Origin: Geosiphon pyriformis
Lineage: Eukaryota > Glomeromycota > Glomeromycetes > Archaeosporales > Geosiphonaceae
DNA: 64,000 nucleotides
NCBI GenBank assembly: GCA_016748015.1
Contig: JAAOMT010000761.1
Location: 49,958 to 113,957, forward strand
Direction: 5' to 3'
Within the stretch, counting starts at the first letter, position 1, and every line of letters starts with the position of its first letter. The notes under the pieces were generated by a model that saw nothing but the letters and a program-made list of their open reading frames with translations, was not told the DNA's origin and searched no databases. Positions 35,576-46,280 of this stretch are shown here, piece after piece. A program made the position numbers and the translations under genes.

Positions 35576-36496
35576 ATTGGTACACATTTTTCTTTAATTA
35601 ATTCTGAAGATATTCCCCAAAATTTAGAACCAATAATTATAATAAAACAACAACCAAACTTGAATTCTTAATTTAACATTCTTACAATAATTTTTTTAAA
35701 ACAACACACAAAACCAAAAATAGTAAATAATTACAAATAACATTCAAACCCAAAAACAAATAAAAATCCCATACCCAAAAATAATTTTCTTTATTCTTCT
35801 TTTTATTAGTTAACCATTTTTATCATGATTATTTTCCGAAATATTCAACAAATATCCCAAAAATTAATGTTAGCCTTGAAAACACTTCCTGACTTATCCA
35901 TAACGATTAATGGAAGTCAAATTAATTACATTCAGAAAGAAACCACAGCCCCAGTAGTAAATAATTCTCAGAACTATTACTTTTATAGAAGAAAAACAAA
36001 AGGTCACTCTGAAAATAGGTTACCAGAACTTTTGAAGCAAGCACTAAAAGAAAATTTTTTAATTGCCCCTATTAATATTTCACCAAATACCACAATTCAA
36101 CAAAAGCTTTTACTATTTCTTAATGAACAGAACAATAAACATACCCTTATATATAGATATTTTCATATTGGAAAAACACTTTATGAACAAAAACTGGAAC
36201 TTAAAGCAACCAACATCACCTGAGGCTATATAAAAACAAAATCACAATGAATTCAAGACAACAGCTGGACCAACAAACATTTGCTACAAACTTAAAGCAG
36301 CATCTAGACTCTATGATTTATTTAACACTTGTGAAAATATCTTATAAAATCTAATACTTCATCTAATAAAGATTCAATATATTGGAAAGCTTACAGAACT
36401 GAAATTTCAACAATTTTCAGACCAAATCACTTCAATCATTTTGGACTACTATCTTGATATCATAAATAGTGCTTGGACTTTGATGGAGCTCAGTCT
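35576..36496 (+). pseudogene. Element B ORF3, unidentified accessory ORF
   Basis: The open part is 35825-36223 (132 codons), followed by stop-ridden continuation towards the PPT. The start MIIFRNIQQISQKLMLALK and the motif LSITINGSQINYIQ match the family A ORF3 pattern (SLAQQLF, ITINQQII), and YRYFHIGKTLYEQ matches YFHLGQYLNIQ. It lies in the same place, between integrase and PPT. No known domain, no membrane segment and no signal peptide, so an envelope role is not supported. The spacer 35576-35824 shows no clear coding. Confidence 0.6.
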
Positions 36497-36510
36497 TAAG
36501 AAGGAGATTA
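36497..36510 (+). other. Element B polypurine tract
   Basis: TTAAGAAGGAGATTA directly before the 3' LTR start TGTTACC; the purine core is AAGAAGGAGA. Confidence 0.65.
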
Positions 36511-37502
36511 TGTTACCAATAGAATTTTAGCTATTAATTAACATGAAATTACCCTTATAATTCCTATTATTAATTAGCATATATTATTATTATTTCGATT
36601 ATTACTTATTAATTAATCAAATTATCAAATATTATTACTCAATCAATAATTCGATTTGTACTCTAGAAATTAAGATAATCAAATTACAAAATATTCTAAT
36701 TCATTTAACATAGTCAAAATTCGCCGAAATTAATAGAAATTGGCCAAAATAATCAATAATTCAGTAAAATAATTTGTAGTTTGCTGAAATATATCTTTAG
36801 TTCACCCAAATTGTAGCAAAAAGAAAAATGCAAGTTTAAAGACTAGTACTATAACAAGTTGTATAAAAGAAAAGCTTCTCTTTTCAAGAAAATATATCTT
36901 CTTATAGTATCTTCTTATAGTATTTTCTCATAGTATTATAACATAGTATCTTACTTTAAATATCTTAAATTGAAACAAATCATCTTTTATATTTTTCAAA
37001 TAAAAATTAAAAAAAAAATTTGAAAACAAATTCTTTAAATTATTATACTTGAAATTCCCTCAACACAACTAACATTTCGAAATTAATTAGCTACCAATTT
37101 CAGTAATCTGTTAGTGACTCCAGGCCTGGACAGAAAACGTTTTCCTTGACAGAATTTTATTTCTTTTATTTTTCTATTCTTTTCTTATCATAATCATTAG
37201 GGTAGCCTACAGACAAGATTCCTATAGAAGAGCTGACTTTTACAGCAAAGTAACTATACATTTTAGTAAGCTTCCAGACAAGCAATTTTTGGGAAAGAGT
37301 TGATATTTACTACAATGTAACTACACAAAGTAACTGGCATAGAATTGGCCATTCTATTCATAAGTTCAGCAGTTCAAATTATAGGAGATAATTTGAAGAT
37401 AAATTCAGTTATTGGAGGTTCAACTACTTTCTGAGAATGTGAATTCATAGCAAATCAATATTAACAACATTTAAGAAAAAAGACCAAAAATCTCTGGTAA
37501 CA
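36511..37502 (+). repeat. Element B 3' LTR
   Basis: 992 bp, TGTTACC to GGTAACA. Homologous along its whole length to 27907-28883. Confidence 0.92.
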
Positions 37503-38130
37503 GTAAATTGACTAATTCAATCTTTCCTAATTTACAAAGTGTTGTTTCTGCCTTAAAAATCTGGACCTGATTTTTTATTTTTCTTTCTATAACTACCATA
37601 TACTGATCATATGGTAAAATAGAAATTGATTGACAGGTGGAGATAATTTCTCTTTTGTCAAAAATTTTTTCCTCTGCCATATTAACTAGTACATTTATTT
37701 TATTCATGGATTCAAAACTTTGGATTCCTTTAGCTGTCATTTCTAACTCCTCTCTGTTTCTTACTAATACTAATTGAGCTATTTTAATCAAAGACAAAAA
37801 TATTGTCTGTGCTATCTTTTTATTTGGTTCTATGATATAGGCCTTTTCTGAATTATTTTGTAGTATTGTAATGATATTTCCTATATATCTTGTGTCAATT
37901 ATTCCTCCTCTGATGTTAATTCTCTTTTTTGCTAAACTATTCTAGATGCTAACTGAACTATTGTTGTTGCTGAGATTTTCAGTAGTATTTTCAGATTAAT
38001 GCAAGTATGTAAATGTGGTTCTAATTTAATAGCATCCTTTCTTAAATATCTCAGATCAAACTCTACATTGGTATCATGTGCACATTTTGGCATAATATCA
38101 TTATTATTATTATTAAACTATTTCAGTTTC
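37503..38130 (-). pseudogene. Element E dUTPase, broken
   Basis: Homolog of C 55003-56205. The open part within 37471-37797 reads MSLIKIAQLVLVRNREELEMTAKGIQSFES..., covering the segment after motif 4 and a decayed motif 5. Upstream, motif 3 (about 37880) and motif 4 are recognisable, and motif 1 and 2 are damaged with several stops. A Ser- and Asn-rich linker precedes it (38150-38290). Confidence 0.75.
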
Positions 38131-39030
38131 TGCTTCTTGGCAAGATCAGGGAGCACAATGTATTGTTTAGAGTTTAAATCCGAGTTTAAATTGTCATTGT
38201 TATTGCTGTTGCTATTTTGGATGGAACTGGAACTATTGTTTTTGTTATTATCATTGTCAGAGTTTGAATTGGGATTGAAAATTGATTCCAATTCTGATAT
38301 ATAACTACTGATTGGTTTGTTTTCTTCTGGAATTATGTAGATTATGCATGGTAGTAGATTGTAAATAAGGTCACACTTATTACAATATTGAAAGTTACAT
38401 GGGATCAAATAGTAATTACATAGTCAGATGTTTATTTCTTCCAACTGTTGTTCTTATTTTTTTCGAGTGGGTGCTAATTCTTGGTAGTGCTCATGAAATT
38501 GTTTTGGGTCTATAGATTCTAAGATAATATCTGAGTTTGGGTCCCAGTCAAGTTTTATGGATTCTGGTGGGTTGTTTTTGATTGTCTTTATTTCTTTTGG
38601 TAATGCTTCTTTGATTTTGGCAAGTGCTATTCACCAGATTTTGTCATTATTATGTGGACAACTGTCCAGACATTTTATTGCTTTTTTTCAGGTGGCTTCT
38701 ATTGGTGTCTCTTTTTTTACCCAATTACTTATTAAAATTATGTACTAACACAATTTATCATATGTTTTTCTTTTTTCAAAAATGTCATTCCACATTCTTT
38801 CATTGAAGAGAGTTTCACCACAAGTCAAACATAGTTTGTTGTTCTATTTTTCTTGTTTCTTTGGTTTTCCAAAGCATTCTAGGACATATAAGTGGCAGTA
38901 AAATTTGGTTGCTGTAAAGTATTCCTCATTATTGCCATAGCATGTGCCCATTGATAACAATTTTTTGTTACAATCAACACATACCAGTTCAGTTGGTAAT
39001 AGTTAGACTGGTATAATAACAAGTAAGTAT
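38131..39030 (-). pseudogene. Element E cysteine-rich putative zinc-binding region
   Basis: Open part 38118-38408 starts MIPCNFQYCNKCDLIYNLLPC, the last Cys cluster, then the Asn/Ser linker. Earlier Cys pairs lie around 38800-38990 in element sense (for example CVDCNKKLL and CLTCGETLFNE). Same order as in A and C, but with many stops. Confidence 0.65.
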
Positions 39031-39589
39031 ATGATGTATAAGTGGTAGTAGTGGCTGGTGCTGATTCTTTTTCTTTCTTCTTTCTTTTCCCTTTTTCTTC
39101 CCAAGTCTAAATTGGTAACTGCTCACTTTGATTGTCATTATTTCAATAACTTTGATTGGTTTCTTAAGTAAGTTCTTCTTTTCTTCTTTTCTTTTCTTTG
39201 TTGTCCTATAATAGTATCAGTGATAATTTGTTGTAATCAGCATTGGCCCAGGAAACTTAATACACTTTTCAGATAGGTTTTTTCTCTTCATTATCAAACT
39301 TGATAAGTGGTGCTGGTGTGTTGTTACTGGGTTTGAAATGACCATATATTGCTAATACTTGTGTGTATTGTCTGTTCTGACTGAATTACAATTCCTGAGT
39401 GGTCCAGTCGAGTATTATATTTGTTTTGGACAACCAGTTATTATCAACCAGTGCTTGATACTGAGTGACTTTCATGACTAATATCTTGATGAGTACAATA
39501 ATGTTATTGATTTCTATAAGAAGGTTATCAATCTTGCCAATTGGAGTTTTGGTCATTCTATCAGCTATTATGATTCTGGCACTGGCAAT

Positions 39590-39960
39590 GTGATTAACTT
39601 AGTGACCTAATTGGTCCATGAGTTGTCATGTGATAATGCTGCCTGCTGACCCATTATCTAATATGAGTTTAATAAAGTGACCCTCAACTTTAGCATCAGT
39701 GTACATAGTGGTGATTGGTTTTTCTTTGAGTGCAGCTCTACTGAACAACAGTGTAGATAACAGTTTCTCAAGTTTGAACAGGAAAATTGCTGCTAGTGAT
39801 TTGTTATTGGTAATGGTAGCTGGAGGTATGTTGCTGGTGAGTGGTTGTGTTTGGTTGATTTTTAAGTTATTGGATAAGACGTTTTTTGGGGTTACTAAAA
39901 GACTTAAATAGTATTGAAAATTTGGGTTTTGGATGTACTCAGTGCCCAAATTCTACTGTT
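39590..39960 (-). pseudogene. Element E aspartic protease, broken
   Basis: Open 39626-39949; ends LILDNGSAGSIIT. The active-site loop DSG reads DNG (Ser to Asn, G-to-A); the catalytic Asp is kept. The part after the loop (39480-39620) continues with stops (IADRMTKTPIGKIDN). Confidence 0.8.
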
Positions 39961-40610
39961 AAGATTTTGATGGTTGTGTTGAAGAACTGGAAATCAGTTA
40001 ATGAACTACTATTGCTGATCTCCAGTTTTGTTGTGTTATTCTCGGCCTTTGGATTCTATTTTAAGATAAGTTTTGTAGCAGTGTTTGAATTTGTGAAGGC
40101 TAATATAGCATTTAGAACTGTGGTTAATAAATAGATTGTGGCTATGGCTGATAAATTATGGGTGTTGTTAGTTAATAAATTGGAGCTTGATATACTGGTA
40201 ATTGATATATTGGCTGTGGTATTATTTGGGTGTAATGAAGTGAGTATTAATCTTGATTTGGGTATTGATTCGGAGTTTGAAACCAGCAATTAGAGTTTTG
40301 ATATTGATTTTCTGATTGTTGGTTGTCTATTTTTAACCTGCAATTGATTCTCAGATGTTCTTATTTATCACAGTAGTGGCAAATACACATCTTCTGCTAC
40401 TACTGTTGATTGGTTAAGAAGGATGGATATGACTAATTCTGGAAACAATTTATGTTTTCTTAATTATTGCATCATTGTGAAAGTTGATAAATTGCCTGAT
40501 TGTTAGCTAAGTATCCCTCTAATTTTTGATTAATGAAATCACTAAATTGTTTCAACTTTGAGTCTAATTTAGATAATCCATTCATCATTAGATTGACAGC
40601 TTGAGCATGG
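39961..40610 (-). pseudogene. Element E gag, C-terminal part, cut by element A
   Basis: The nucleocapsid knuckle is at 40340-40381: CHYCDK, a TAA, EHLRINC; the CCHC ligands are present. Upstream (element sense), HAQAVNLMMNGLSKLDSKLKQF aligns with gag of G and C. The sequence breaks after the CCAT of the HAQ motif at 40610, where the LTR of A begins. Confidence 0.8.
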
Positions 40611-40679
40611 TATTACTTATAAAATATAGAAAATATATTAGCATATAAATTAGCCAATCAGAAGTAGGCACAGTAGATA

Positions 40680-40840
40680 TAAAATTTCAGGATTTCTCTC
40701 AATAGGAATTACAGAATTCCAAAAATTTCAGAATTCTTATACAAGGAATTGCAGGATTCCAGAATTTCAGAATTCTTTTCAAAAGAAATTGCAAAATTTC
40801 AGGAATTTCAAGATTCTTGATGTGAGAAATCAAGAAATTA
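40680..40840 (+). repeat. Type-2 palindromic array in element A U3
   Basis: Repeated, self-complementary words around GGAATT, CAGAATTC and GGATTCC: for example GGAATTACAGAATTCC and GGAATTGCAGGATTCC. Unrelated in sequence to the type-1 array but in the same position upstream of TATA. G (48525) has a shortened version; C and D have long versions. Confidence 0.7.
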
Positions 40841-40856
40841 AGAAATCTCAATTATG

Positions 40857-40864
40857 TATATATA
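40857..40864 (+). promoter_or_regulatory. TATA box of element A LTR
   Basis: TATATATA preceded by CTCAATTATG, conserved among the family A LTRs. Confidence 0.6.
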
Positions 40865-40977
40865 ACAATAGTATTAAAAGTAGAAAAAATGGATTTTTCA
40901 GTTTAGATTTGATTTAAGCAATCCCCTAATTTATAATTATTAATAAATAACTATTCAATATTCTAATCTACTTTTTA

Positions 40978-41000
40978 CTATTAACACTTCATGTTGATAG
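40978..41000 (+). other. Conserved LTR stem-loop, copy 3
   Basis: CTATTAACA and TGTTGATAG around CTTCA: eight Watson-Crick pairs and one T-G pair, which would be a U-G wobble in RNA. Confidence 0.7.
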
Positions 41001-41460
41001 TTTTGAATACTTAACTATGCTGGAACAATAGTTCTTAATTATAATTATTGACAAGATACTAACTATTATTGCCTTGGCTTATTCTTTATTTTCTTTTCTT
41101 TTATTTTTCTTTTGTTATTTTTTTTGTTTACTAACTTGATTAAAAAGATTTATGTGCAGAGGTATTAACGTCAGAATATAGCACTGGTAAAAGACCCAAA
41201 AATAAGGGTAGACATTTGGGATTGAGAATATTTTATCAGGAGGATTGCTGACCATCATGCTGAGAAAAAAATTGATGAAACTGCAGTTTTGAGAAACTAT
41301 GGATAAAACTATCAGTTAAATCTTTGTCTATTATACAAAGAACTCTACAACAAAACCTTCAGATCACTGAAACTTTCAGATATCAACACCAATATAAATT
41401 GAACACCAAGTTACAGATTTGTTATTTGATTTAAGACCCCAAATAAACACCTGTAACATT

Positions 41461-41476
41461 TGGTGCTCCTTGTGAG
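41461..41476 (+). other. Element A primer-binding site
   Basis: TGGTGCTCCTTGTGAG, two bases after the LTR end. The first eight bases are as in B, G and C. Confidence 0.65.
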
Positions 41477-41522
41477 GTATAATCCAACAGAGAAACCAAT
41501 ACCACAATACTCATTTGAAACA

Positions 41523-43500
41523 GTGGCAGAATTTGAAAAAACAGGAACAAACCATTTGGAATTTGCAAAATCCTTATTCTAACACTATTACACCCACCTT
41601 GGATTAATAAATAATAGTTGGCCAACAGAATCAGCTTTCAATTGCTATATCAATAAAAGAATAGTATATTATTTGAGAGGCCAAGGAAATCCAGAATCCA
41701 CTTTTAACAACTTCTTTAGTGAATTGCTCCAAAGCATTACTTTTCCACAAAACTACCTATTTGCACCCCTAATTACAGAAATAAACAGGGAAATTGAAAA
41801 ATACACCAAACAGAGATTTCCTATTACTTTTGCCAATAAAAGAAAAAGAAGATTACAAACACCAGCAGGAACATCAAAGCAAATCCAACTACCCACTTAG
41901 AAGAAACAAAGATTTGATTCATCTGCTAATTCATCATATTACCATATACTTAAAAGCACTATCAATATAATAAGCACAGCTACAGCAAACATGACAATAC
42001 CACTAAATAGAATTCCATTTCAAAGTAAACAAAAAAAAGCAGAGTTATTAGGAACATACAGCAATTATTTTGAGAGATTTAAATTGTGATCACCAATGCC
42101 ATCAGGAATTTGATCACCACCACCACAACCAGATTTTGGAGCTGTTAGTTCTTGAGAAATAACCAACTCTAAAGAAGAGGAGAGTAGTGATCAGGAAATT
42201 AGCAAACAAAACCTGATTCTAGAAAATTCAGAAATTAAAACTCTGGTTAATCAAACTCTGGAAAATCAGAATAATCAAAATTCTGATGTAATTAATCAAC
42301 AAAACTTACTTTCAATAATCAAGATTAATTCATTACCCATTTCACCAATTACCAAACAGCAACAACAGCCACAACTGCTACCCCAACAACAAATTCAACA
42401 ACAACCACAACAACAACCAATAGTCTACACTCCAATTGCCAAAATAGAAAAATTTACTGGTGAAAAGGATGATGCCCAAGTATGGCTCAATAATATAGAA
42501 AAAACCATCACAGCCAATAGATGAAATAACAACAGAGCCCTTTAAGTGATTCCTTATTTTTTATAGAATACTGCCAACTTGTGGTATCAGAGTTTAGCCA
42601 CTAAACCTCAAATGTTCCAGGAATTTAAAATTGCATTTTTGGGATATTTCAGTAATAATAATAGTATTAATCACATAGCCAATGCCTTCATTACAATCAA
42701 ATAGGGAAAAACTGAAGCAGTTACCACTTACTTGGAATGCTTCCACAAGAACTTGTACCAAATTCAAGCAATCCAAGCTGACTATTTTACAGTGCCACAG
42801 ATTCTAAACCAGTTCATCCATGGACTGCACAGTAGCTTTTTCCAATGCATATGCCCAATGCATTCACAAACTTTCCAAAACACAGTCACCAATGCGAAAA
42901 ATTTTGAATTGGCAAAACTTGAAGCAAACTATGTCCAAGCTGTTAAACTAGTCATAAATGGATTATCTAACTTGGATTCCAAATTGAAACAACTTAATAA
43001 TTTAATTAATCAGAAATTGGAAAGATACTTAACTGACAATTGTGCAATTTATCAGCCATCTCAATGACATAATAATTTCAGAAGAATAAATTGCTCTCAA
43101 AATCAGTTGTGTCTATCATCATCATCCAATCAGCAGTGACAACAAAAAATGCATATCTGTTACAATTGTGGTAAACAAGATCATTTGAGAATTGACTGCT
43201 GTGCTTATAATAATAATTCACAATCAGGAAATCAATATCAAAACCCTGATCGCTAGTTTCAAGCTTCGAATTATCAACTCAATTCAGCATTATATCAACT
43301 GAATTACCTACCTGTGACACAACAGTCAATCTATCAACCACCAATTTATTAGTCCTCAGTACCCATTGTTTATTAACCACAGTCCCAATTTATCTATCAG
43401 CCACAGCCTCAGGTAATCTATCAACCCCAACAAATTCAAACACTGCCACAAAACTTACCTCAAAATGAAACCCAAAGGCCAAGACTGATACAACAAAGCT
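41523..43500 (+). pseudogene. Element A gag, broken
   Basis: Coding in the gag frame is visible from GTGGCAGAA (41523) onward with no ATG until about 41991; the N-terminal piece 41673-41900 is open. Capsid domain about 42430-42900: AKIEKFTGEKDDAQVWLNN, NLWYQSLATK, FQEFKIAFLGYF, TYLECFHKNL, ILNQFIHGL. The knuckle is at 43158-43199 (CYNCGKQDHLRIDC), fully intact. A Gln/Pro/Tyr-rich tail follows (43260-43500). Stops at Trp and Gln positions, for example 41899, 42523 and 42702. Confidence 0.87.
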
Positions 43501-44100
43501 AAAGATTGTTGATGGTGGTTCATTAACTGATCTCCAGTTCTTTCACACAACTATCAGGATCTCAACAATAGAGTTCAAGAACTGGATATACTCAAAACCC
43601 AAGTTCTTAGAACTATTTAAATCTTCTGGTAACCACAAAAAATGCCACATCCCACAACCTAAAAACCAAACAAAAGCAGTCACTTATCAACAATATCCCA
43701 TTAGCAACTATTACTAAAGATGAATTACTTACTGCTATTTTCTCTTTTGAACTCAAAGAACTAGTCAAAACACCACTATTCAATGGAGCCGTTCTAAAAT
43801 CAAAACTCATTACTGCAATGTATACAGATGTGAAAGTTGATGGGCAGCACATAAAACCAATCCTAAACAGTAGATCAACTGGTAATATCATCACAAGACA
43901 ATTCATGGACCAATTAGGTTGCCGAGTTGATCGAGCTACCAGTGTAAAAATTATCATTACTGATGGAGTGACCAAAACTCTAATCAGCAAAATTAATAAC
44001 TTTCCTATAAAAGTCAATAATATAATTATGCCAATCAAGATATTAGTTATGAAAGTGACTCAATACTAAGCACTTGTTGGTAATAATTGATTGTTTAAAA
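43501..44100 (+). pseudogene. Element A aspartic protease, dead active site
   Basis: Open part 43818-44069: MYTDVKVDGQHIKPILNSRSTGNIIT. The DSG loop reads NSR (43866-43874): Asp to Asn and Gly to Arg, two separate G-to-A changes. After that come IIITDGVTKTLISKINNF and MPIKILVMKVTQY then a stop. Structure of a retropepsin but without the catalytic residue. Confidence 0.82.
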
Positions 44101-45300
44101 CCAATGTGACACTTGATTGGAACACACAAAAACTTGAACTCAGTCAAAACGGTCAACACACTCATGTACCAGTTATGTGTGGCCATTTCAAGACTACCAA
44201 CATGCCAGCACCACTCATCAAATTCGAGAAAGAAGAAAAGAACTCTACCTAAAAAGCCTACCAAGTTTCTTGGGCCAACAAAAACCACAATAAGTTATTA
44301 CCAATACTCTCTTAAGATGACAATGGAAAAAAAAAGAAAAAAAAAGAACCTAATTGGAATTTCAACCAAGCCTGGGGAACCAACAACAACCAGGAAGAGC
44401 TAATAAGTTGGGAGTAGAAGAAAAATATAAAAAAAAAAGGAAAGAGAAGAAAAGAAGAACCAATATCAACTATTATTGCCACTTATATCCTATACATATA
44501 TACTCCACCACAACCATCTAATTATTACTGCCCAAAACTGGTATACATTGATTGTGGCAAGAAATTGTCATTAATGGACACATACTGTAGTGATAACAAG
44601 GAATATCAAATGGCAACTAAGTTCTATTGCTGCCCATGCTTTATTGACTGCTTTGGAAGGCCAAAACAAGTTGAAAAATGGGATAATGAGCCATGTTTGG
44701 CTTGTGGAGAAACTTTTCTTGACAAAGGAATATGGAACAACATTTCTGAGAGAGAAGAAATATGTGACAAATCATGTCAGTATACAATTCTCATAAGCAA
44801 CTGGATAAGAAAAGAAACACTTATAGATGCTGTCTGGAGACAAGCAGTCAAACGTCTGGACAGCTGTCCACACAATGATGACAAAATATGGCAAATGACA
44901 CTTGCCAAAATTGAAGGAACATCACTAAAAGAAAAAAAAACAATTAAAAATAACCCACTTGAACCCATAGAACTTGACTGGAACCCAAAACCAGTCATAA
45001 ACTTCTTAGATCTGGAACAATTCTACGAACACTACCAAGAGCTAGTACTTACAAGAGAAGAGCAGGAGCAATGCTTGGAAAAAATCAACACTCAATTATG
45101 TGATTACTGTTTGATTCCATATGACTTTCAATATTGTAATAAGTGTAACCTCATTTACAATCCACCAACATGTATGATCTACACAATCCCAGAGGAGGAA
45201 GAACCAATCAACAGCTGTGCATTGAAATTGGAATCAAATTTTAATTTCAATTCAAACTCCAATAATAATAATAACAAAAACAATAGTTCTAGCTCCACTT
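44101..45300 (+). pseudogene. Element A cysteine-rich putative zinc-binding region
   Basis: Best copy of the region: 44529-45302 is one open frame. Cys pattern: CPKLVYIDCGKKL (44529), YCCPCFIDC (about 44628), CLACGETFLDKGIW (about 44698), ICDKSCQY (about 44764), CPHND (about 44862), then after a helical, charged stretch CDYCLIPYDFQYCNKCNLIY (about 45100-45160) and an acidic, Asn-rich and Ser-rich tail. Two CxxCGxxL motifs resemble zinc ribbons. The stretch 44101-44528 is poorly open and Lys-rich. The homologs in B, C and E argue for a real domain; no family recognised. Confidence 0.72.
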
Positions 45301-45890
45301 AATATAGCAAAGAAAATAATAGCAATTTGAATTCCAATTCAAACCCCAAAACATATATTATGCTTCCTAATCTCTTTAAGAAACAGGAACTCAGATAGTA
45401 CAATGATAATAATAAAAATATTATGCCAGAATGGGCACATGATACTGATGCAAAGTTTGATTTAAGATATTCAGAAAAGAATCTCATCAAATTAGAACCC
45501 CATTTGCACACCTGCATTGATCTCAAAATAGCACTAGAAATTCTAGCAACATCAATAATACAGTTAGTATTTAGGAGTAGCTTAGCCAAAAAAGAAATCA
45601 ACATAAGAAGAGGAATAATTGACATAGAATATGTAGAAAATATTATTGCTATGCTACAAAACAACTTGGAAAAAGCACATATTATAGATCCAAACAAAAA
45701 AATAGCACAAGCAATATTTCTACTTTTGGTAAAAATAGCTCAGTTAGTATTAATAGAAAACAGGGAGAAATTAGGGATTATAGCTAAAGAGATGCAGAGT
45801 TTTGGATCCACAGGCAGAATAGATGTATCAGTTAATATAACAGAGAAAAAAATTGTTGACAAGAGAAAAATTATCTCCACTTGTTAACCA
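45301..45890 (+). pseudogene. Element A dUTPase, broken
   Basis: Motif 1 AKFDLRYS (about 45453; Gly to Lys), motif 2 FRSSLAKKEI (45570-45600), motif 3 GIIDIEYVENI (about 45615; catalytic Asp kept, Gly to Glu), motif 4 NKKIAQAIF (about 45693), motif 5 SFGSTG (about 45798). The open frame is 45423-45887. Stops upstream at 45301, 45397 and nearby. Fold complete, several Gly residues lost to G-to-A. Confidence 0.87.
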
Positions 45891-46280
45891 ATTTCCATTC
45901 CACCATATGATCAGTACATGATAGTCATAGAAAGGAAAGTAAAAAATCAGATTCAGATTTTCGAAGTGGAGGCAATTTTTTGTAAAACAGTAAAGATTGG
46001 ATTAGTCAATCTACACATACTAGCCAAGAACTACAATCACATCAAAATTTCCATTTACAACAACACAGAAGATATCATCAAAATATCAGAAGAAACTATC
46101 ATTGGATATTTAACCACTGAAATTAAAGAACAATCACTAAACTCTGTTTCAAACTTTATACAACTATGTAGATATGTAGATATCACATCTCAAACAATAT
46201 ATGGACGAGAAAAATGTTATTTGCTCCAACCAGAACAATTGGAACAAATGAATATGAGGAACTTAGATTCATTTCAATAA
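45891..46280 (+). pseudogene. Element A pre-RT beta domain
   Basis: Open 45918-46280: MIVIERKVKNQIQIFEVEA, HILAKNYNHIKISIYNNTED, ISEETIIGYLTTEI. The IYNNT ... TIIGYL strands look like the small beta domain found before RT in many Ty3 elements and could be protease-like in fold; its function is not known to me. Confidence 0.6.

Larger units (their letters stand above)
27907..37502 (+). mobile_element. Ty3/gypsy element B (family B), complete, inactive
   Basis: Full LTR-to-LTR element of about 9.6 kb: 5' LTR, PBS, gag, protease, Cys-rich region, dUTPase, RT, RNase H, integrase, ORF3, PPT, 3' LTR. LTR ends are the perfect inverted pair TGTTACC and GGTAACA. It sits in the pre-RT domain of element E with a candidate 4-bp duplication. 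Protease, RNase H and integrase catalytic residues are present; RT reads YLDN. Confidence 0.92.
37503..40610 (-). mobile_element. Ty3/gypsy element E, part 2: dUTPase back to gag
   Basis: Continuation of the reverse-strand element after the element B insertion: GTAAATTGAC matches C at 55197 onward. In element sense (right to left): gag C-terminal part, protease, Cys-rich region, dUTPase. Cut at 40610 by element A in gag. The rest of gag, the PBS and the 5' LTR of E are not in the window. Confidence 0.88.
40611..41458 (+). repeat. Element A 5' LTR (type-2 U3)
   Basis: 848 bp, TATTACTTATAAAATA to CCTGTAACA. After a conserved start with TTAGCCAATCAGAAGTAG (CCAAT word) it carries the type-2 array, TATA box, stem-loop and U5 shared with the other family A LTRs. 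Confidence 0.9.

Noticed and set aside
35825-36223. Envelope gene in element B
   Set aside because: No signal peptide, no membrane segment and no Cys pattern of a glycoprotein; kept only as an unidentified ORF3.
43613-44038. 141-codon reverse frame over element A protease
   Set aside because: Antisense shadow of the protease, whose sense-strand motifs are clear.
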